Source: Corallochytrium limacisporum (taxonomy: Eukaryota; Opisthokonta). Taken from it: a stretch of 64,000 nt of DNA. This document shows, piece after piece, positions 1 to 11,200 of the stretch. Position numbers and translations under genes: made by a program. Numbering within the stretch: position 1 is the first letter of the stretch; every line of letters starts with the position of its first letter. The notes beneath the pieces were generated by a model. The model was not told the origin of the DNA. It saw only the letters and a program-made list of their open reading frames with translations, and did not search any database. The stretch is from assembly GCA_002811645.1 (NCBI GenBank), contig PDIP01000113.1, positions 21,266 to 85,265 of the forward strand. The letters run 5' to 3'.

Positions 1-1300
1 GGGGGGGGGAGGAGGAGGAGGGCCGGAGGGTTGGTTGGCCGGGGGCTCTGTGCAGGGAGTTAGAGCGCTGTCAGTGGTGTGTGCCGCCCTCCCTGTCCAT
101 ATCCCGAACTGCAAGAAATCACCCGGAGGCCCCCCCACCCCGGGCGGGGGGAGGGGGCCGGCGGAGCGTGTCCCTCTCGCTCATTTTTCTTTTAACTTTT
201 TTTTTCTTTTTGCTCTTTCCGATCCTCTCTCGCTCTGTCCCCTAACCTAACCCTCCCTCCTCTCCCTTTCTCGCATTCTGCGGAACGAATGTGGCAAGGG
301 TGGAGGCCGAGGTGTGGAAAAAAAAAACGGAAGGAGGGAAGGGGAGGGGGGGGTGTACCACCCCAACGACTACTACTACCACCACCCCACCCCGGCTCCC
401 CCCAATCTTTTTTCGGAACCCTAACCCTTACCTCCGCCCCACTTCCCCGGGTTCATACACACAGCAAAGGGGAAAAAAAAATTGGAGGAGGATAAAAAAG
501 TGGGGCGTGAGCCGCGGGATTCGCAGAGAACGGCGGACGGAAGAGGAGCGGGGCTCGGGGACTAAGGGCTCACTTTGCCCTGCGGCGGCCCGCTGTTTGG
601 ACCCCCCCCATCTCAACTTCTCACTCACAGCTCTCTTCTTCGCAGGGTGTGTGAGTGAGTGCTGGTAAGTGTGTACACGGTCTACTGCCCCCACTCTCCT
701 CTCTCTCTCTCCCCCCCCCTCCCCCCGAGTTCCGTTTCCGGACCGAGGAACACCCTCTGCCGTCACTGAGTGAGCAAGCGCAGAAAAAGTGCAGAACTGC
801 AAAGTTTCTTATCGCACCAGGACCAGGATAAGGAAACGGGCTGTGACACTCCGCCGTGTCACTCTGCAAAGCCCAAGTTGCATTTCTGTTCAGAAATTTG
901 AAATTGGTGTCGTGTTTACCTCATTGTTTGCAGTCCTTGTGGGCGTGACCATTTTGGTCACGGGTAGCTATTTGGTGAATCCCACAAGAGTGTTCTAAGC
1001 GGCTGGTGGGCGAATAACTAGTACACCTTTTTTTGAAACCACGAGACACGGGCGTTGCACGCAAACACTGACGGGTTCAGTTGGTTTTGTTTTGTTTTGT
1101 CTTGTACGCGCCACTACAAGTCTTGTTCTCGGTTTGGCGAGGAATAGGGTTTGGTTGGAACTCGACGGAAACATGTAAGCGTGTCACTGCGGCTCCGAAC
1201 ACCTATTCTGTGGGAAATAAACAAATCACTAACGACATGGGTCTGTGAAGTACCTCAGTGCGTGAACTGACGTGACAAAGGCCATTGCGTGGACTATACC
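1..1300. other. 5' flanking region of ARID4, low-complexity
   Basis: No convincing gene is seen here. The first 500 bases are homopurine and homopyrimidine rich, with G runs, T runs and an A run near 320, plus a C/G palindrome at 129-157. Two short stretches resemble interstitial telomeric repeat (CCCTAAC-type) at about 240-255 and 416-432. The region probably holds the ARID4 promoter and 5' untranslated region. A donor-like GTAAGTG at about 666 could mark a 5'-UTR intron, but no matching acceptor can be chosen with confidence. Confidence 0.5.
129..157. repeat. C-tract/G-tract palindrome
   Basis: A run of C (interrupted by one A) is followed directly by a run of G (interrupted by C and A). 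It is the first of a dispersed family of C(n)G(n) palindromes found only in the non-coding parts of this window. Confidence 0.7.
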
Positions 1301-4300
1301 ATGGCGTCACGAGCCATTGCACGGCATAAAGAGTCTGCATCCTCGGCCTTATCGGGGATCACGGACCATGCCGTGCAGCCGCTCAAACCGAACAGCGAAG
1401 TTAGTGCGAAATACAAAGGAGCATTCTGTGAGGCACGTATCAAGAGCGTAACGCCAACTGTGAATGTTCACGTGTCATGCACAGAAAAGGGACGCCGAGT
1501 CGTGAAGACAGCCAAGCACTACAATGTGCGGGGTGACCTCAACGTGGGATCCATTGTTGAAATCCTTGGCGCCAACCAAACTGTGCTATGGGAAGGCAAG
1601 GTCAACAAACTCGTGGACGCAAGCGAGTATGTCGTAGTCTTCGATGACGGCGACACACGGAATCTTCGACGGAACGCAATCATGCCCAAAGGCAAGCGGT
1701 ACTTTGTCAATGAACAGACGCTAGACGACACTCCCCTTACAGACCCGGAAAAGGCCCTGCGTGGAAACCACAGTGGGGACGATTCTGCAAGTGAAGGACC
1801 AACAGTAAACGGAGACACCTCAGCGTCAGGGCTCCGGTCCACACCAAGGGGCACACCCAGATCCCTTGGTCGTCGACGACCGACTCGAGATTCCAGCGAT
1901 TCCGAGTTAAACTCTCCAGAGTACTACGGACCGGTGGAAGCGTCGTTGGATGACACGAAGAAGTATCTGGGATTGTCCTTCGGCGAGACAGCAAGAATGT
2001 GCACGGTCTGGGCGAAGGATCGAGAGGATGACACATGGAAGGTTGGTCTGGTAGTACCACTGGAGGACCGGGACGATACCATGGGACACGTGTCCCGAGG
2101 ACACATCGTGATCCGGTTTTTCCACGACCGCAGCTATGCAGCCTACCGTCCCGGCGACCTCCAGCCATTTGATTCTAGTCGTTGGGAAGGACGAAAGCTA
2201 CCGTATGCATTGCAGCAGGCCATGAAATTCGAAAAGGTAGGTGACGTGACTCACGAAATGATGTGGAAGGCGTGGCGTGTCCGCGTGAAGGGCGAGGAAG
2301 AACCCATGCCGACCGACGACCAAAGCAACGGCACCACCACCACCACAGGTGCAGTAGATGCGGACGTCGACGCTGACGTCGAAGCCGACGCCGACGCAGA
2401 TGGAGGGCTCGTGCAGGCCAATGGCCATGTTAAAGAAGAACAAGAAGAAGGAGAAGAGGAAGGAGAGGGTATTGGAGACGCCCAGATTGATGATGAGGTT
2501 CGAGAGGATATAGACAGCATACCTGGAATACCGTCGCGAGATGCATTCACTAAACGTCTCATGGAGCTGCGTGAGGAACACAAGGTGGTTCTGAGTCGGG
2601 AACCACAGTTGGGTCACCAGCCGCTAGACTTTTACCTGCTGTTTAATCTGGTAAAGTTGAATGGCGGTTACGAACACCTGACGGAAAGTCAGGGTTGGCG
2701 GGAGATCTACCGTGCGCTCGGACTGAACATCACCACATCAAGTGCCAACTCCGTTAAAACAGCCTACGCCAAATATCTGCAGCCCTGGGAGAGTGAATTT
2801 GACGCTCTGTACGTAACCAGGGGCAGTGATTCCAAGCGCAGCAGCAGAGCGAGCTCAAAGAAGGACCGATCGTCACGAGCATCCCCTGCCGGATCAGACC
2901 ACGCGGAAAATGCCTTGCCCCCTCACGGCACTCTCTATGCTATTGGTGAGATGGTTCGGGCTATGGCCCCACATGACGGAGAGATGTATGACGCTAAGGT
3001 CATGGACATCAAAGTCTTTACCAAGGGAGAGCTCAAACGCCACCAGAAGGAGGGCGTTTACTACTTTTTGCACTGGCAGGGATGGAACAGCCGTTACGAT
3101 GAATGGATCCATGAAGAGGGCGTCCACTCATCGACGGGTGTTAAGAAGAAGATTGCACAAAAAGATGTGCTTCGCACGAAGGCTCGTATTCGCAGAGTCT
3201 CACAGAGCCACAGCGCAGTCGCCAGCGAGACAAACTCTGAAGTGAACCTCGGGGACGGATCGGAGACACCGTCAACCTCACTGCGGGGATCGAAAAGAAA
3301 TCCCAAACTACCACAGACCCCGGTGGAGAGCTCGTCGAAGTTGGCTGTACCACGGTCGCTGCAGGCGCAGGTCTCGGAAACAGACAGCGAAACGCCATCC
3401 CGCAGCCGCAGCGGTCTGCGGAATTCGAGCCGTCTGAATGGCACACTGTCCTCTAGCAATCTCGCGGGAGGCTACGCCTCCGATGCGGACTCTGTGAAGA
3501 GTGCGGATCGGCCAATACGGCGGGTCAAGAAAGAAACTCGGGCCTCGCTCAGCAGCCCCTGTCTTCATGCCAATGGAGGATTGCTCGGGGAAAGCCATAG
3601 CTCTGCTTCGACAGGGCGCATGCCTGCGCACAGCCGAGTCACGCGTGCCACTCGCCATGGATCTCGAGATCGCATAAATGCAGATGAGGGCAGCAGCGGC
3701 CTGGAAAATATCACCCTCGGCAAGGCTGGTAATGGTGCTGTTGACGGCCATGCTGCACTTCGCTCGCCCGAGATCAATGTAACGGGAGATGATGGTTTGC
3801 AACCAAGCGTCGGTGCCCCAGCATCGGAAGGCGCCAGCGTGCTCAGTGGGAACAGCCACACGGGCGGTCATACGGGCGGCAGCAGCCGTAGCAGCAAACC
3901 ACGCCAGCCCAAGCCAGCTCCTGTTGACCTCACGCCGTTCCAATTCGATGGCAACTACCCGGAGAACGTCCTAGCGAAGGGAGCCAGCGAAGAATCAAGC
4001 CCGGAAACAGACCAGGGAATCACGAAGGACATGGAAAAAGACGAAGCATTGCCTGTCGACGCGGGCTTTACCTGCGAAAATATTGAGCCTGTGCTGGCCT
4101 GCAAACAGAAGATCCAGGAGGAGGACCGGGAGAAGGTGCGCAAGCGTCGTGCCAAAATTCCTAAACTCTTTGACCTCATTGGCCACGACGCCACCATTGA
4201 TGAAATCCGCGAGCGTCGCAGGTGCCAGTCAATGCGCGAAAAGGCCGGAGTGCCCCTTGCCATTGAGCACCGTATGGAACAGCTACGTCGGATGTACCGT

Positions 4301-5101
4301 AAGCGGAAGGAAACCATGGCCTATCTCAAACAGGCTCGCGCCGACCGGGCTGGCCAGCCGCACTCACAAGTCCATAACGAATTCAATCTGCCGAGCGGGA
4401 TCTCTGCGGCGACCAAGGAAGCCTTAGCGCAGCGTCTAAAAAAGCGGAAGACGATGCCCGAGGATATGGCCCTGCATCCTTCCCTGCGCTATGAGACGGT
4501 ACCGCTCGCTCAGTTACAGCGACAGAAGATGCAGAAGACGTCCCACCACTCGCGCAGCAGTGGTGGGCAAGGGCGCGGTGGTAGTTATAAATCTTCTGTC
4601 CAGTACCGCAGCTCACATGCAAACAATACGGTAGGGAATGCCGCCTACGACGCCGCCTCTGCAGCAGCCGCAGGTCACCACTATGCGGCTGCAGCGGCCG
4701 CCGGAGCTATGCAACACTATGCGACGGCAGCAATGACAGTGCCGACCACGGGACCGCAGGCCGGTGGTTACTACTCAGCGTACACGGCGGCCGCAGTCGC
4801 ATATCCCGGCTACACCGGCGCCGCTGCAGCAGCGGGACCGGTCCAGTCGTCATCCTACTACCCACCGTATGGCGGTCCTGCTGCAGCGGGTGGCTATCCG
4901 CCCTATACTCCGACTACAACGGGACACTATCCTGCGTACGCAAGTGCAAGTGCGCATGGCTACCCTTCATATAGTGCCTGGGCGGCCTCGCAGCAGGGTG
5001 CTGCAGTCGCTGCGGCCACAACTGTCGGTGGCGGCGGTGGTGGTGGTGGGTACGGGCCCGATGCGATGGCCAATGGCCCATCTCCCGCGCGCAAGAAATG
5101 A
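1301..5101 (+). CDS. ARID4: ARID4-like chromatin protein (Tudor, ARID, chromo barrel)
   Basis: Likely homologue of ARID4A/B (RBP1), a subunit of the SIN3-HDAC co-repressor in the nucleus. The frame opens at a GTG (1289), but the first ATG is at 1301, giving about 1266 residues. In order: an N-terminal Tudor-type region (about 34-130); a second conserved block of the RBB1NT type (225-297, around FGETARMCTVWAKDRED); an ARID/BRIGHT domain (404-505, with QPLDFYLLFNLVKLNGGYE); and a chromo barrel (543-617, with YYFLHWQGWNSRYDEW). A basic coiled segment lies at 930-1020 (KRRAKIPKLFDLIG). The tail, 1107-1266, is Ala/Tyr/Pro/Gly rich and disordered. The domain order matches the ARID4 family. An LxCxE Rb-binding motif was not found. 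It converges on the golgin gene with 163 bases between stop codons. The identification is firm; membership of a SIN3 complex is inferred from the family. Confidence 0.9.
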   Translation: MASRAIARHKESASSALSGITDHAVQPLKPNSEVSAKYKGAFCEARIKSVTPTVNVHVSCTEKGRRVVKTAKHYNVRGDLNVGSIVEILGANQTVLWEGKVNKLVDASEYVVVFDDGDTRNLRRNAIMPKGKRYFVNEQTLDDTPLTDPEKALRGNHSGDDSASEGPTVNGDTSASGLRSTPRGTPRSLGRRRPTRDSSDSELNSPEYYGPVEASLDDTKKYLGLSFGETARMCTVWAKDREDDTWKVGLVVPLEDRDDTMGHVSRGHIVIRFFHDRSYAAYRPGDLQPFDSSRWEGRKLPYALQQAMKFEKVGDVTHEMMWKAWRVRVKGEEEPMPTDDQSNGTTTTTGAVDADVDADVEADADADGGLVQANGHVKEEQEEGEEEGEGIGDAQIDDEVREDIDSIPGIPSRDAFTKRLMELREEHKVVLSREPQLGHQPLDFYLLFNLVKLNGGYEHLTESQGWREIYRALGLNITTSSANSVKTAYAKYLQPWESEFDALYVTRGSDSKRSSRASSKKDRSSRASPAGSDHAENALPPHGTLYAIGEMVRAMAPHDGEMYDAKVMDIKVFTKGELKRHQKEGVYYFLHWQGWNSRYDEWIHEEGVHSSTGVKKKIAQKDVLRTKARIRRVSQSHSAVASETNSEVNLGDGSETPSTSLRGSKRNPKLPQTPVESSSKLAVPRSLQAQVSETDSETPSRSRSGLRNSSRLNGTLSSSNLAGGYASDADSVKSADRPIRRVKKETRASLSSPCLHANGGLLGESHSSASTGRMPAHSRVTRATRHGSRDRINADEGSSGLENITLGKAGNGAVDGHAALRSPEINVTGDDGLQPSVGAPASEGASVLSGNSHTGGHTGGSSRSSKPRQPKPAPVDLTPFQFDGNYPENVLAKGASEESSPETDQGITKDMEKDEALPVDAGFTCENIEPVLACKQKIQEEDREKVRKRRAKIPKLFDLIGHDATIDEIRERRRCQSMREKAGVPLAIEHRMEQLRRMYRKRKETMAYLKQARADRAGQPHSQVHNEFNLPSGISAATKEALAQRLKKRKTMPEDMALHPSLRYETVPLAQLQRQKMQKTSHHSRSSGGQGRGGSYKSSVQYRSSHANNTVGNAAYDAASAAAAGHHYAAAAAAGAMQHYATAAMTVPTTGPQAGGYYSAYTAAAVAYPGYTGAAAAAGPVQSSSYYPPYGGPAAAGGYPPYTPTTTGHYPAYASASAHGYPSYSAWAASQQGAAVAAATTVGGGGGGGGYGPDAMANGPSPARKK

Positions 5102-5264
5102 GCATGTCCGCTCCTAGCGTCAATCATTTGCGCAACGGTAGTCTGAGAACCAACAACGAGCATACCATAAGGAAGCCAATATACATAAACAACAGAAATA
5201 TACCGATAACAAACAACGTGACATGAATGTTTGACTGATTCTAAACTGTACAATGAGGGATGAT

Positions 5265-8200
5265 TTACCTGACACCAAGAAATGAGAACGCACCACCGGC
5301 GGGTGCATTAGCTTTCTGCGCCTGTTCCTCGATCTTGCGCCGTTGCTCGGGTGTGTACTCGAGCACAGTGGAAAGTACCTGAGCCAATTTGATGGGATCC
5401 ACGCCCATGATATAGTTGAAGATGAGGCTTTTGATATACTCAATGCGATCTTCCAGCTCCTTCACACGTGATAAGTCTTCATGGCGGGCAGACTCAGGGC
5501 GCTGCTGCGGAGCGGCACTCCGAAGGGGGCTGTTGTCCTCCTCAGACTGCATTTCCAGACCGGTCGCGGCAGACGCGGCTCGCGCCGTGGTCGCCTGGCC
5601 ATGTGGCGAGGACCGTTGCTCCTGTTGCGCCTGCTCCAGACGTACAACCATGGACTTGAGGTCTTGGATCTCTTCTTCGTAGTCAACGATCTGGTCCTGG
5701 AGCGTCTTTTTGTCCTGTGACTGATCGCGAAGATCTTTCTCGAGGCGCTTACGAGCGTCTTTGAGCTGGGATTCCTGTTTACGACGCTCCTCCAGGTCCT
5801 CCTCGAGTTTCCCAATCTCACCCTTCAGGTATTCGACCTGCTGGTTCTCGCTCTTCAGTGCTTTAATTTCCTCCTCTAGAGGAGTCACACGGCTAGTGGC
5901 TGTGTCGCGTTCCTTCTCTAAGTCGCCGACCTTGAGCTGAAGTTCGTGAAGCTGCGATTTCATGCGCACTGTTTCTTCGTCCTGGCCTTGCTGTGCATCG
6001 TTCAGCTGCTGTCGCAGTTCAGCCTTGGTCTTTTCGAGCGCTTCGACCTCCTCCTTGGTCTCTTTAAGTTCAGTAGTCAGGTCGCGGATCTTACCTCCGA
6101 TTTCCTCCTGGTCATGCAGAGACTCAGCGACCTCGTCGAGTTTCTCTTCAAGACGCTTGATCTCTGCATCTTTTGCCCCTACGTCCCGTTCCAGATCGCC
6201 AGACTGACTGCGCAGAGTGACCATCTCCTTCTTGAGCCGAATATTTTCTTTCTCGGCCTCGAAGACTTTCTCTTCGATCTGGGATTTCTCTTCAGTGAGT
6301 TCCTGGATCTTAGATTTGTTGCCCTGGTGCGTACGCTTATACCGCGCCAGCAGGGATTCAAAGTGTTCAACCTTGGCCTCAGTATTCTTCTTGGCATTGT
6401 CAAGTTCCTCCTGAAGCTCCTCTTGACGCTGCTTCATCTCTGCGGTTACGCGATCACGTTCTTCACCCTCGGTGCGCTTCACCCTGTCAATCTCTTCCTC
6501 GAGCTCGGTGATCCGTGTTTGGTAGTCACTGACATGTTCAGCCTCACCACGCGTGGCTTCCTGATTATTTCGCAATTCGTCTCGTAGTTCACTGGCCTTA
6601 CGCTTCAAACTCTCGACTTCGGCTTCGAGATCAGCGATGGTTTGCGAAGACGTGGACTTGAATTGGGTTAAGCTCTCCACTTCGCTCTTCAGAGTATCCC
6701 GGTGTGTGTCCATTTCCTCGAGTTGTTGGCGGAGCATCGACTCCGTCTCGGTCGCAGCGGTGATATTGTGCTGGAGCGTCTTGTTGTTGTCCTCGACCTG
6801 CGCCTTGGTCTCACTCAGTTCACGGAACTGCTCCTTCAAGCCAGTGATTGTTTCAGTGTTGTCATTGGTTGTCTGCTGCAGAGCGTCTCGTTCCTCCTTC
6901 AGACGACGCCCGTATTCCTGCAAACGCTTGAACTTGTCGGTCAATTCAGTGTAGTTTTTGCTCTTGACCTCCAGTTCTTCCTTTACAGAATCCAGTTCGC
7001 CCGTAGTGGACTCGAGCTTGCCCTTGGTAGCATCAAGATCAGTCTGCAGCTGCTGCGTGGAGCGATCGGACTCGCCCTTTAGTGTCTCCCGCTCCTCGAG
7101 TAGTCCCTGCAGGCGCCGATTTAGGGCATCGACTTGTTCCAGTGACACGGCATTTTCCTTCAGCGCTGACTCCAGGTCAACCTCCAATTTCTTCACTGTG
7201 GTTCTCGATTCAGTGAGATCCTGAGCTACAGACTCTTGCGCAGCAGTGGTCTCACTCTTCACCTCTGCAAGCTGGCCTTGGAGATCCTCAATATGTTGCT
7301 TGGCATCTTCGAGCTGCTGTTTCAGACCCGCTTCGGTCTTCTGGGCCTCGCTGACGGCACTGCGCATCTGTTCCTCGGCATCGGCACGTGCGGTAGTCAT
7401 AGTCTGCAGGTCCTCCTGAGCCCTAGCAATCTGCTGCTGGAGGACTTCGGATTCTTCTCCACCCTTTTGCAATTCAGAAACTGTTTGCTGCACTTGCTCC
7501 AGTTGCACCTGCAGCTGCTGCTTAGCCTGTTGCTCTTGCTCCAATGTCAGCTTGTCAGCATCTGCCTGAGCAGTAAGTTCTTGGACACGCTTGACAATGG
7601 ATTCATTTTGCGCTTGTAGTGTGGTAAGACTCTCCTGCAGTTGAGCTAGTTCACCCGATAGCTTGTCTCGTTCTTCCAGGGCTGCCGTGAGCTGAGACTG
7701 TAGGGCCTTGCTCTCTTCGGAAGACCCCTGCCGTAGCTGCTCGATGGTTGCCCCCGCCTGCTTTGTCTCGATCTCTAATTTGTCGGTCTGCTCCTTAGCG
7801 TCAGCCAGCTCCTGCTGCAGGTTTTCCCGTTCCGAGTTGAATTGTTCCGTGGTTGTCTCCAGCTGTCCCTGAATCTTAGCATACTCCTCGCGCAGCCTTT
7901 CGAGATCGGCCAGCTGGGATTGGGATTCCTCAGACGATTCCTTCGCGGCTACAAGCTCTCCTTCAAGAGCAGACACCTTAGACTCGAGATCTACAACCTT
8001 CTGACCTAGGGCCTCGGCGCTGGCCTGAGATTCGCGCTGGCGAGACTGGGCTTCATCGAGCTGCTGGGCAAGACTCTGGCTCTGCTGGCTGGCATCTGAC
8101 TCCAAAATCTTGATCTTGTTCTGCGCCTGTTCAAACGCAGTTTGGATCTGCCGATTCTCGGTCTGTAACTCGGCCAACTGCTGCGTTAGAGCTTGGCTCT

Positions 8201-11200
8201 GCTCACTGGCAGTGGACTCTAAAGTTCTAGCTTTCTCCTGCTCCTGAACAAGTGCTGTCTGCGCATCGGTGAGTTGTTGTGTCAGCGTGTGGGTCTGTTC
8301 ACTGGCAGTAGATTCTAGGGTTGTGATTTTCTCTTGAGCCTGGTTCAGAACTGTCTGTATCTGCTCTCTTTCAGACTGGGCGGTAACGAGTTGTTGCTGG
8401 AGCTCTTCTGCGGATGCGGCAGCTGACGACTTGGTCTCCTCCACTGTGCTTTCCAAGGAGGCGATGGTCTCCTTCGCTTGCTGAAGTTCTCCCAAAAACT
8501 GCTCCTTCTCAGCCTGCCGGGTCTCTTGTTCTGTTTGCAAGACCTTCAACTGCTCAGAACTCTGATCACTGGCAGACGATGCCTCTGCCAGCTGACGTTG
8601 AAGGTCCTGAATTCGACCCCGAGCCTTTTGCGTCAGATCTTCAATGCGCTTCTTAGATTCTTCTGCCTCCGATGTGGCCTTATCATTGGCTTCCTCCAGC
8701 TCGCTTACTTTGTCAGCGATCTGTTGAACCTCCGATTCTTTGGTAGAGATCTGAGTTTGCAGTTCCTGAACCTGGCTCGACAGAGACTGTATGCGATCTT
8801 CCGCATCGGTCTTCTCTTGTTGCATGGCTGCTAGAACTTCGTCATGGCTGCGCTTAGAGGCACTCAGAGCATTTTGAGCCTCTTCCATCTTAGTTTGCAT
8901 ATTCTGGACCTCCTGGCCCTTGTTGCTCTGCAGTTCTTTCACGGTCTCCTGACTATTGGCCAGTTGGTCTGCCAGTTCACTAATCTCACGGTTAAGTTCA
9001 TCAGCCTGCTGCTGCAATCGTTTCTCAAAAGCACTACGTTCAGTCTCGAGTGTGGCTGCGTGCTCCTGGGGCAACTGCTGCAGCCGAGTGTTGGATTCTT
9101 CGAGCTGCTTCTTCACTGTCTCCACCTCTGCAACCTGCAGAGTTAGAGACTCAATGTGTTCCTGTAGTTTTTGAACTTCCGCACCACTGGACGACTCGGC
9201 AGATTGGAGTGCCTTCCGCAGATTGTTGAGCTCAGCGTCGTGCTCGGCACCAGTGCTTTCTATACGTTGTTGTAGGTCTTCAACCAGGCCACGGAGCTTT
9301 TCGTTTTCGGCGTTCACGGTTTCTACTTGCTGCGAAGCAGCCGATCCGGAGTCCTGAGCTTGCGATAGCTCCTGCTTTAGGGTCGCAATTAGAGCAGTCA
9401 TCTCGTCCGCATTGGATGATGCACCCTGTGCCATCTGTTGCGCCTGCTGCAGCTCGTTCTCCAGTGAGGCAGTTTTCTGCGTAGCGGTATCGAGCTCTTC
9501 ACGCAACTGTCGCACTTCATCTCCAGTTTCCTGATCGCTCCTTTCCAGATCAGCCACCTGCTTCTTGAGTGACTCGACAAGGTCCTTCTCGGATACCAGG
9601 CCTTGTTGCGCAGAGCTCAATTCACCACGAAGCTTTGTTATGTGAGAGTCTGAGTCTTGGGCCTCCTTCTGGAACGCAGCGATTTGATCCTGCAAGACGC
9701 TGACTTGCTCTTTTTCTGCAGCAAGAGCCTGTCCTGTTCCGGTCATTTGGGCCTTTAACTCCTCCAGCTCTGCCCGTATGGCAGTGCCGTCGTCCTTCTG
9801 GGCCAACAGTGCGGTGACATTTTGCTGTTCACGTTGACTGCTAGCGAGGTCCTCTTTTGTGCTTGCCAGATCAGACTGGAGTTGCAAAATCATCGCCTTG
9901 TCTGCCTCTCGCTGCTCCTCAGCGGCTTGCTTGGCCTCGGCACGCTGTATCTGCAGCTGTTCCTGTGATGACTGCAGAGCATCCTCCATGGACTTAACCT
10001 TGAGAGCCATTTCTTCCGTCTCGGTCTTCGTACCGCCAGCGGATTGCTGAAGTTTCTCGAGTTGGGCTTTGGTGTCCGCGTAATCCTTCTCCGCCTGCTT
10101 CAGCCGAGGAACAGCTTTGCGAAGCATGCCTTCGTACTTCTCCGCAAGTTCTTTCTGCTTCTGCAGCTCAGCCGTTGCCTCTTCGAGTTCCTTGGAGGAT
10201 GTCGGAGGGCCTCCTTCCCCGCCCTCAAGCTTTGTGCGCATCGCCGTCATCTCTGCGTCAAATTGTTTCCAGCTGGTTTCGTATTGCTCGCGTAGATCTT
10301 TCAAAGCTTGTTGCGACTGGACATGTTCATTCCGGCTTTTTTCCAAATCTTGCTGCAGGACTCCCATCTGCTCCGTAAGCCTTTGAGCTTGGTTGCGGTA
10401 TGTTTCAATTTCATTGCTTGACTTGAGGGCGTGCTCCTCTAGCTGCTGACGGTACACCTCAGAGCGCTGCTCATTCTCGCCAGACTTGTCTCTAAAAGAG
10501 CTCAATTCCGCAGATAGTTTCTCCAATTTCTCGGACTGTTCCCGTGTCGTGCCCTTGAGCCGCTCGACCTCGCGTCGCTTGTTCTCCAACTCAGCCTTGA
10601 CATCACCGTCTTGACCGCCATCCTGTTCCTTACTCATTTCCATAATGCGTTCACGGAGCATGGTGACTTGTTCGCGGAGCATTTGGGCCTCTTCACTGGC
10701 GTCACTTTGGTTCTTGGGAGTTTGCATTTCTCCACGGGATCCCTTGCGAGTAAACAGACCACTCTTCGAAGCGGGTGCTGCTATACCCTTCTTGGCGTCT
10801 TCAAGTTGCCGCGACTGATCGGCAAAAGCCTCGTTCATTTGCATTAGCTGCTCCTGAATCATACTGCGTTCTTCCTGTGCTCGCTTTTCTGCAGCACGCG
10901 TGTTTTCTAGTACTTCCTTAATTCGGCTCACCTGATCCTGCAGGCGTTTGTTCTCAGCCGTAAGCATGCCAACCTCTTCTTTGGCAGCACTGGTGTCCAC
11001 GGTGCTTCCGGCACTGGATATCGGTTCGTCTCCGTCGTCACCGAAGGGATTCTTCTTCCGTCGATTACGCTTTGCTTCGCCTCCACCAGCACCGGAACTG
11101 TCCTTCACCGACGTATCACTGCTCGAACTAGCCTTGGCCTGCTCGATTCTTTTGAGCTCCCGCTCCTTGAGCTCGCTCTGCAGAATCTGCAACTGTGACT

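Noticed and set aside
789-998. Plus-strand ORF with a hydrophobic stretch upstream of ARID4
   Set aside because: Starts at GTG, has a stop just upstream, has no homology, and lies in the likely 5' region of ARID4.
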